Source: Kingdonia uniflora (lineage: Eukaryota; Streptophyta; Magnoliopsida; Ranunculales; Circaeasteraceae). Taken from it: a stretch of DNA of 64,000 nucleotides. The stretch covers positions 620,001 through 684,000 of the forward strand of contig JACGCM010002535.1 of the NCBI GenBank assembly GCA_014058105.1, written 5' to 3'. Position numbers and translations under genes: made by a program. A model generated the notes under the pieces. That model did not search any database. It saw only the letters and a list, made by a program, of their open reading frames with translations, and had not been told where the DNA came from. Below, one piece after another: positions 57,557 through 64,000 of the stretch; the stretch's first letter is position 1, and every line of letters begins with the position of its first letter.

Positions 57557-58894
57557 ATGTCTTCTTCATCATCCGATTCATCCATTGGTGATCTTCCAGG
57601 TGTATCGTCATCCTCCTCTGACGATCTTATATTTTATTGTGCGGCAGCAATTTGCATTCTACACCAAGCTGCAATGAACATAGTAGTACACGATGCAACT
57701 TTGAGTCACGGCGGGAATGTCATGGGCCACAAGGATAAGAGAAAGAAGAGAGATCACCCATTGGGGCATTACAACATTATATGGGACTACTTCAAGCCGA
57801 ATTACACATATGAGCCATGGGAATTTTGGCGACATTTTTGTATGAGTAGAGACATGTTTATGCGTCTCTTCAAAGCATTCGTTGAATATGCATAATCATT
57901 AGTTTATCCAGAAACCCAACAACGCTGGCACTATGGGGTTATTACCGTACCAATAGGTAGTCGCAATACTATGTTTCCTGAGCTACGATGTTACGACATA
58001 TCTTTTTTATGAATATATATGAATAGGAGAAAGCACAACCTTGTTATGCATGAAAAGGTTTTGTGTTGCGGTTATACAAATTTTTGGCGAGGAATATCTT
58101 CGAGCACCAAACGCGGCCGGCGTCAAAAAGTTAAAAGCGATCAGAAAGTTACGGGGATTTCCTGATATGTTAGGAAGCCTTGGTTGTATGCATTAGATAT
58201 GGAAAAATTGTCCCAAAGCTTGGAACGATCAATTTAATGGTCATTACCCTAAGGCAACACTGATTCTTGAAGCGGTAGCTTCACACGACCTTTGGATTTG
58301 GCATGCTTTTTTTGGGTTACCAGGGTTTAACAATGATATCAACGTCCTGTAATAATCACATCTTTTCACCAACCTGGCCGATGGTATCGCCCCACCTTGC
58401 AATTATATAATTGCTAGAAAAGCTTATGATATGGGGTATTACCTAGCGGATGGCATATATCCCAAATGGGGAACACTTGTCCAAATCATATCCAATCCGG
58501 TTACAGCGTAACAAAATTTTTTTGCTCAACAACAAGAAAGTTTCCAAGAATATGTAGAATGGGAATTTAGGATTTTACAATCTCGGTTCAATGTTGAAAA
58601 AAATCTGGTTAAATTGTGGGAACCCGATGTTTTGAATAATGTCAGAAGGCGTACGTGATAATGCACAATATGATCGTTGAAGAGGAATGAGATACATTCC
58701 TATCATACTTGGACTACAATCTGGCCGATCCCTCAAGTATCGAAGGTGAACGGTTCGATATTGTGCGCGAACGCGGAAGAATTGATTCTTTTATATCAAA
58801 AATGAATCACATTCGAAGTCGAGAACTGCACTTTGATCTAGAGGATGATCTAATCAAACATTTGTGGGCCGTGAAGGGAAATCTTCAAACTTAG
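57557..58894 (+). pseudogene. Harbinger-like DDE transposase (nuclease HARBI1/ALP1-like), decayed
   Basis: The ATG at 57557 opens MSSSSSDSSIGDLPG. DYFKPNYTYEPWEFWRHFCM and MFMRLFKAFVEYA form the usual N-terminal segment, which stops at 57892. In shifted frames the catalytic core follows: FGEEYLRAPNAAGVKKLKAI, then GSLGCMH-stop. The family has Asp in the fourth position here (SLDCMHW), so both the catalytic Asp and the Trp codon are lost. Next come LILEAVASHDLWIWHAFFGL and PGFNNDINVL (second Asp kept), ending in stops, then YDMGYYLADGIYPKWGTLV. HNMIVEEE and the C-terminal frame (58709-58894) finish the gene. At least five disabling changes. Confidence 0.85.
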
Positions 58895-59159
58895 TACTCC
58901 ATTTCCTGTATTATCTGCGTGTTCTTGATATAATTTAATGCTTCTTAGTCGTACAATTTTATTAAACATGCTATTGATATTGTATTAATCTTATATGTGT
59001 TTTAACGCAATATTATCGAAAATAAACATTTCGAAAACAAGATTGCATTCTTTAATAGTAAAGTACATTATTCAAACGATTACATTATTGGAAGGTAAAC
59101 TACAATCTTGGAAAGAAAATTTTTATAGACAGCAAAGTTAAATTACATTTCATCACTCT

Positions 59160-60634
59160 TCAAGTACATGGTCTGCCCCTCTTGGTCAAACGTTCCATGA
59201 CCTCAGCTTGCCTTTGTAGATAGTATTGCAATTGATGTCCAAAAAGGGTACTCAAGTCTTTCTCCATAATTTTGCTATCTTCCTTTGCTTGCTCAAAATC
59301 CACTTTGGCTTGCCAGTATTGTATTGCTTCCGCTCTTCTTCTTTTATTTTCTTCTTTCGCTTGTCTCTTCTCCAACCGTAGTTCATCTAGCATTATTTAG
59401 ATACCGCTACCAGACAATGCCTTTTGCACCCATCCAATGCCTTTTGTGCTGCAAGGTTCTTTTTAAAGAGTTTTTGGCTGATGGGTTTACTTCCACCCTC
59501 ATAGAACGAACTATCTAATTCAGCATTTGGTCCCGCAGATTGAGGTGTAAGTGGGCCTCGGGGTCCTCTGATAGATTGTTTGATCCGACCGAGTTCCCAG
59601 GATAAGAATTGTCTCATGTTCTCCTGGCTACATTTCTTGGTATATTCCCCGCATGGTTCAACCCATCATCCCTTAGGTTGGCCCATCGCGGTTCTCGCGC
59701 CAAAATTTTATACGCTTCACAGTATTTGAAGTCATTGCTACCATTAAAGCTTTGATAGATCTTGTGTGTATCATTTTCTTACATTTTGCAAAATTACCAA
59801 ATACAAATAAATAACGTTTATATCCGCGAGAAATAAACGAAATTGAGTTAAAGGTAATTAGAACGTACCCGATCTTCTTCAGTTTCCCACTGTCGTGCCT
59901 AAATCATTCTAGAGCAACTATCCCCCTGTATACCACACACTGTGAATTAAGGGTATACCATTGAGATTTGGTCGACCCACTTGATCGTTGTTTGGGGAAC
60001 TCGAGGTCTATGTTAAAGGCAACGTTGACCTTTTAATAGAAAGTAAAACCTTTATGCGGCCTGTAGTCTGGACAGAAGCTGGGACCCACGCCCTTGCGAG
60101 ACACGTAAAGTCTGCTTCCATCCAATGCATTCCACCATCATCCGTCTCGTCCAAAAACTCAGCATCTTCGGGCACTTTCACGCTTTGTCTTTGTTTTGTA
60201 GGTGCTCTTTCCTTTCTTCCTTTTCCTTTTTCTTTTTGGGGCGCCGCCGCTTCAACAAGTATTGACACATTTGCGTCACTTTAACTGTGCTGAGTAGATT
60301 CACCATGGAACAGGTAGTTCTAAAAGTAATTTGGAGGTTGAAAACCTTGAGGTTGAGTGAGCGGATAGGGTTGATTGTACAGGCTAAATACCTGAGGTTG
60401 CGGTTGAGAGAGTATAAATAGACTTTGATATTGTCCATAACTGGGATCCCCTTGCGACATGGTAAACGGAGGTGGAGTCTGTGATTGGAATTGAGGTTGA
60501 AATTGTGATTTTTTGTGGTAGAGGTATGAGTGAATTGTGATGATGGGTGTTGAGCGAATGGTGTTGAAGGTGGGTTATAAGAGAATGAGGTCGACGGTGT
60601 AGAGTTATTACTACTGGTGCCGGAGTTTTCCATT
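59160..60634 (-). pseudogene. Harbinger ORF1: Myb/SANT-like, NAM-associated DNA-binding protein, decayed
   Basis: The ATG at 60632-60634 begins MENSGTSSNNSTPSTSFSYN, an Asn/Ser/Pro-rich disordered start. Frameshifts lead to a basic segment (KRRRPKKKKEKEERKE) and the SANT-like region (60008-60268: VPEDAEFLDETDDGGMHWME, ADFTCLARAWVPASV). After further breaks the C-terminal NAM-associated part follows (59160-59617): MRQFLSWELGRIKQ, RPLTPQS-like residues, ISQKLFKKNLAAQKALDG. It ends in a long charged coiled coil (LRLEKRQAKEENKRRRAEAI) that stops at 59160. In PIF/Harbinger elements this protein partners the nuclease, recruiting it to element ends and the nucleus. Convergent with the transposase, with about 265 bp between. 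Confidence 0.8.
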
Positions 60635-60730
60635 TGGGGAAAGCGCAAAGGTTCTCTTCTACTCTGCAATTGATTTTAGGGAAGAAGAAGTAGCCAGGGA
60701 GTGATGAGAGAAATAATTGAGATTAGAGGA

Positions 60731-60758
60731 GTTTGGATTACCGCAAGGTAATCCAAAC
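60731..60758. repeat. Palindrome GTTTGGATTACC-GCAA-GGTAATCCAAAC
   Basis: Perfect 12-bp arms with a 4-nt loop, just upstream of the ORF1 start. It shares the GGATTACCGC core with the hairpins at 54676-54713 and 57384-57437. Confidence 0.95.
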
Positions 60759-60781
60759 ACTGCCAAACTGATTTTTTTTGT

Positions 60782-60925
60782 GAGCTCCTCACACTCGGTT
60801 GAGTTACTGTAGCGCCACGTACTCAAACTCACACTTAAATTTTCAATGCTTGGAGACTCAGAGTGTGAGTTTGAGTTTGGGCTTGCATGCCCAACTCAAA
60901 CCCACACCCTGCTACAAGTGTTCTT
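60782..60925. repeat. Fold-back region, possible MITE or Harbinger terminus
   Basis: ACTCAAACTCACAC at about 60819-60832 is the reverse complement of GTGTGAGTTTGAGT at about 60865-60878. Further partial copies (ACTCAAACCCACACC, TCACACTCGGTTGAG) flank them. Non-coding. It could be a small MITE or the true end of the Harbinger element. Confidence 0.5.
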
Positions 60926-61001
60926 AGCACATGCTGTAGTTGGAAGAGTTTTTTATTCTCATTTATAACACATTAAGGCTTTCCTTACATATTTTAAAGA
61001 A

Positions 61002-61256
61002 TGTTGAGAGATAATTGATATAAAACAATATAATAGTACTATATCTTATGAACAAAAAAATAGAGATTTCTTATTGATTCATCATTATTTTATGTTCTAA
61101 TACAGAGATATACAAAGATATCCCTACAACAAAGATTACCTAACCAACTCAAACTTTCCCCATAACCCTATTGGGCCTATAGGCCTGTTAGGTATCCTAA
61201 TAGGACACCCCAACCCTGTTGGGTTCCTAGCTTAGGCTTGGACCCAACTCCTAACT
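61002..61256 (-). mobile_element. Solo copia LTR (255 bp) with 5-bp target duplication
   Basis: The plus strand starts TGTTGAGAGATAATTG and ends ACCCAACTCCTAACT, flanked by AAGAA on both sides (60997-61001 and 61257-61261). No primer-binding site follows, so it is a solo LTR. It is related to the LTR at 48579-48828. The last base pair differs from the usual TG...CA (a TA/AT change). Confidence 0.8.
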
Positions 61257-61261
61257 AAGAA

Positions 61262-61897
61262 GTCTTCTTCTTTTTTGTGATATCCTCTAATTAAATTCAT
61301 CTAGCTCTATCTTATGTACGCTGATTTTCTTGACGCTTGCACATTTTTCAATCGACCAATAATAATTCTAGCAAAGTACAACTTAAATTGTATAACAAAT
61401 TATGAAGATTTTTTACTCCGAAATGAAACATAACCGAATGGTGGGCAAATTGTCTCATTAAATAGATATGTGGATGATTCTTAACGATTGTACCTATGAA
61501 ATCTGGTGAAGAACTCGTGCTTTTATCAAAGTACAAATGGATATTTAACTACTATCCCTACGAAGCTTGAATAATATCGGAATTGAGATTCGAAGGTTTT
61601 GCAAAGTAAAAATTTCCTACACTACTAACAAAATGGGAATAAGACTACACATAGTTGAGTTGAAGCCTCGAGCAAAAGCGAAAACATTTAGTGACTCATT
61701 GCACGATCCTTTTCTTCGTTAGCTTCTTCAAAGTTTGAAGTATATGAAAAATCCATTAGAGAAATGGAAAGAAAGTTAGAAAGTAATAGGCATTATGTGT
61801 TTCATGCAATCCAAAAACAAACTAAAATTTCTATAATACCATTGCCCAAACTGGTAAAAAGAAATCACTTTTTAACATTGCTTTCGGGGGTAATTTA
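61262..61897. other. Unassigned intergenic DNA
   Basis: AT-rich; short ORFs show no recognisable domain. Confidence 0.35.
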
Positions 61898-62130
61898 CAC
61901 TACACCAAAACAGTCAATTTGCTACAGTTTTTTCCACAGATTTTATGTGTAGTTTATTAGAGACAGATTTTATCCGTGGCAAATATAATTGGAGTCTGTG
62001 GTTTTTTTTGTTTTCTAATTTTGCCTCTATTTTTTGGTTTTCCCTCCAATAATTTCATTTTCTCTCTATTGGAGTCGCTGGGAAGGAAAACCAAATTGCT
62101 TACAACAGAGTACAAATAGAGGGAAGAGAA
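61898..62130 (+). mobile_element. CACTA (En/Spm) element terminus
   Basis: CACTACACCAAAACAG at 61898 is a typical CACTA terminal repeat, preceded by TTA, which could be one copy of the 3-bp target duplication. Subterminal repeats in both orientations follow, such as 'cacagattttatgtgtag', 'agacagattttatccgtgg' and 'ggagtctgtgg'. The matching right end is not found in the window, so this is either a truncated remnant or an element continuing past 64000. The inner limit is approximate. Confidence 0.7.
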
Positions 62131-62560
62131 ACAGAAGGAAGATAATTTGAATTGTAACACCGACTCAAAATCCCCAAATACTTGATCTCAAACCCTAAAC
62201 CTGAAACTGAAACCCTAGTTTCCTGATCTCAGCGATGGGTTAGTAAATTGCTTCTTAAATTCCTCAATGTATTTGCTCACTTGCTGCTCTCAAATTTGAT
62301 GATTTGCCTGTTCTTTAATCTTCCAGTAAGTTTGATTTACTTGTTCTTAATTATATATCATTTTTCTCTAAAATTATTCCTGATCATGTACCTGATATGG
62401 GATTTCAATTGGTGGCTCAAGTTAGGGATTTTATGATTTTTCTTTGGATGTTATTTGATTTTTGATTTTCAATTGGTGGCTGTAGTTAGGGATTTTCCAT
62501 TATGGGTGTGTTATTAAGAGTAGGTTTTTGCCCACTCTGGTTGTGTAGACTTCCTTGTTG
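62131..62560 (+). promoter_or_regulatory. Leader-like region with two telo-box motifs
   Basis: AAACCCTAA and AAACCCTAG (about 62190-62220) precede ATGG at 62235, which is followed directly by a GTTAGT splice donor-like sequence. Telo boxes are common in 5' regions of plant housekeeping genes. No supported coding exon follows until the PPR remnant. Confidence 0.35.
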
Positions 62561-62589
62561 GATATGTAAGGGAAATATGGGGTCGTTGA

Positions 62590-62740
62590 TCGGTGGTCGA
62601 GGATTTTGTTTGATGAAATGCTTGAGAGAAATGGGGTGTCATGGAATGCGATGATTACGCTTATGTGAGTAATGGGGTAGAGTGGGGTGCGGTGGAGTTG
62701 TTTAATCGGATGAAGTGTGGTGAGTTTTGGGTGTATATAG
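62590..62740 (+). pseudogene. Pentatricopeptide repeat (PPR, PLS class) gene fragment
   Basis: One frame reads ILFDEMLERNGVSWNAMITL, the signature junction of a plant PPR repeat. After a frameshift the neighbouring frame reads YVSNGVEWGAVELFNRMKCG, the next repeat segment. PPR proteins bind organelle RNA. Only about one and a half repeats remain, with a frameshift and stops, so this is a fragment. Its leader may be the telo-box region upstream. Confidence 0.75.
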
Positions 62741-63378
62741 CACCTATATATAGCTCTTTAATCTACCTCAAGTTTCCAAAGTCCTGTAAAAATAATCCAA
62801 AAAACTTCACTTTTCAAATTGAATTTAAATGATTTAAAATTAGATCGAGTTTACTACTAAAATAATGTTTCAGACAAATTGACTTAATTTGCTCTCTCTT
62901 TTGATAATATACTCAAATATCATTTTAATGCAAGCTAAGCATATCAACAAAAATAGTAATACTCTTAAATTGTCATGCAATAATTCAGAGGACAAAAATG
63001 GTTATAATAGAAAATGTGGCACCAAGTACTCCGAGATGGATTTGATGCATCCCCTTGAGGTTGAAAGCTTACGTTCTTAGTTATTGTTTTACTCTGGCCA
63101 TTTTTTTTACAACCAAGTAACAAAAATATAAATTGGATCAATCAAAAGTTCAAAAACCTGTATTACACTTATATACAAAAGAAATAACATGCAGAAATTC
63201 TGAGGATAGTGATGGTTTGTTTACTTTTAAACCGTAAAAAATAGATGGGTGAAACAAATTAGCTGAGAATACCACATATAACATGATTAAATATGTCAAC
63301 AATGACTGCGGTATCAGTCAGAACTGATATAGTTTTAACTATGTCAACAAAAAATATAACCAGGTTGATGGTTAAGGT
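62741..63378. other. Unassigned intergenic DNA
   Basis: AT-rich, no ORF with a recognisable domain, no repeat end seen. It lies downstream of the gene entering from the right. Confidence 0.4.
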
Positions 63379-63910
63379 TCACAAGCTGGTATCTTTTACA
63401 TGATTCTTAAGTTTTGCTAGATGCTGTTGGAGTTGAGAACAAAGCCTTGACACATGGGAGAGCAACCCACAATGTTGGTCTCGTACTTTAGAAAATTTAT
63501 CTGTAATCTCACGGTCACGAGGATCTGTAAGTAATTGCTGAATCTCTGAACATAATATTGATGATTGATGATCATATCCATAAGCTTCAGCAATTTGCTG
63601 AAACAATTTATAGCCCTGATCCTGGGGTAAGAATAATTGTGATGGAACTGGGGCCACAAGGAAGGGATGTTGAAGCAACTGAGGTATTCACCACCTTTCA
63701 GGATCTAATTCCTTTTGCTTTCCAATATCTCAGTGGAACCCACATCCTGTATAAAATAACAAGGTCAGATTGAAGATTTTTCATAAACCCCTTGGACCTT
63801 GTTGTAGCTTCCTGAATAGATATCGCAATAGATTGCTTTATAGCTCTAATTGTTAGAGAGAGTTTTGTTTCTGACCATCCAAATTGAGTTAAGACAGGCC
63901 ATATCCCCAT
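63379..63910 (-). CDS. 3' exons of an unrecognised gene running off the window
   Basis: The terminal exon (63379 to about 63690) encodes LLVAPVPSQLFLPQDQ-like sequence, YKLFQQIAEAYGYDHQSSIL, CSEIQQLLTDPRDREITDKF and SRLCSQLQQHLAKLKNHVKD, ending TSL-stop. It is a mostly helical, Leu/Gln-rich chain with coiled-coil character. Upstream, 63698-63910 is open (GWSETKLSLTIRAIKQSIAI, EATTRSKGFMKNLQSDL) and may be a preceding exon, with donor-like and acceptor-like sites near 63765 and 63750. I do not recognise the family. The intact frames and normal composition suggest a real host gene continuing beyond 64000. Confidence 0.5.
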
Positions 63911-64000
63911 TTACCCAAAGTTCTTATATATAGGAGCTAACTGTATCAACTTGTTTAGATATTGCTTGTAAATTCCAAGTATCAATCTTTAGATCAAACA

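Larger units (their letters stand above)
57384..60760. mobile_element. PIF/Harbinger-type DNA transposon (boundaries approximate)
   Basis: Contains the two genes typical of the superfamily in convergent orientation: a DDE nuclease (57557-58894, plus) and a Myb/SANT-like DNA-binding protein (59160-60634, minus). Palindromic sequences with a shared TACCGC core lie just outside both (57384-57437 and 60731-60758). A clear terminal inverted repeat and 3-bp target duplication were not identified, so the ends are inferred from gene content and palindromes. Confidence 0.65.

Noticed and set aside
48579..61256. A single 12.7-kb copia element using the LTRs at 48.6 and 61.0 kb
   Set aside because: The 61-kb LTR has its own AAGAA duplication and no primer-binding site, the two LTRs are clearly diverged, and PMD and Harbinger genes lie between.

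Overview
The window is nuclear DNA of a flowering plant, most likely a eudicot. It is AT-rich, its genes are interrupted by introns, and it carries a plant B3 transcription factor, a calmodulin-like gene, a TPS-g type terpene synthase relic, PPR and UDP-glucuronate epimerase fragments, and nearly every class of plant transposon. I cannot name the species. Only two complete, apparently intact host genes are visible: a six-exon B3-domain gene (76-3940, minus) and a single-exon four-EF-hand calmodulin-like gene (36351-36821, plus). A further gene enters from the right end (about 63379-63910, minus).

Layout. 1-3.9 kb: B3 gene. 4.09-20.4 kb: one very large Mutator-like element. Its left half carries plus-strand genes: a MURA transposase with MULE core, SWIM and zinc-knuckle motifs, a double zf-GRF ORF and a small ORF with an RGG-like tail, plus two tandem antisense copies of a coiled-coil ORF. 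A central inverted repeat of about 2 kb follows. Its right half carries a minus-strand DUF1985-Ulp1 (C48) protease gene whose middle is built of duplicated exons. A short motif (TCATTTGT / ACAAATGA) fills nearly all its non-coding DNA. 21-28.7 kb: a Helitron-like element containing a nested 2.6-kb solo LTR. 28.8-32.9 kb: a related 4.1-kb solo LTR in the opposite orientation. 34.7-35.8 kb: a Pack-MULE with a perfect 9-bp target duplication and a captured UDP-glucuronate 4-epimerase fragment. 36.2-36.8 kb: CML gene with CGCG boxes. 38.5-43.1 kb: decayed Ty1/copia element with a truncated 3' LTR. 43.5-45.2 kb: tRNA-like sequence and a hAT-type MITE. 46.5-48.5 kb: terpene synthase pseudogene holding a MULE MITE in an intron and cut upstream by a second copia element (48.6-53 kb, minus). 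54.5-57 kb: plant-mobile-domain (MAIN-like) pseudogene behind a cluster of ACGT boxes. 57.4-60.8 kb: PIF/Harbinger element with convergent transposase and Myb/NAM-associated ORFs. 61.0-61.3 kb: solo copia LTR. 61.9 kb: a CACTA terminus. 62.6 kb: a PPR fragment.

Most transposon genes carry frameshifts or nonsense codons, many of the type expected from cytosine deamination (CAG to TAG, TGG to TAG or TGA). The most interesting system is the 16-kb MULE. It combines a transposase, a SUMO-protease-like gene, several small accessory ORFs and a proliferated short motif. This resembles the way VANDAL MULEs carry an anti-silencing protein and its repeated binding motif, although none of the accessory ORFs is recognisably a VANC homologue.
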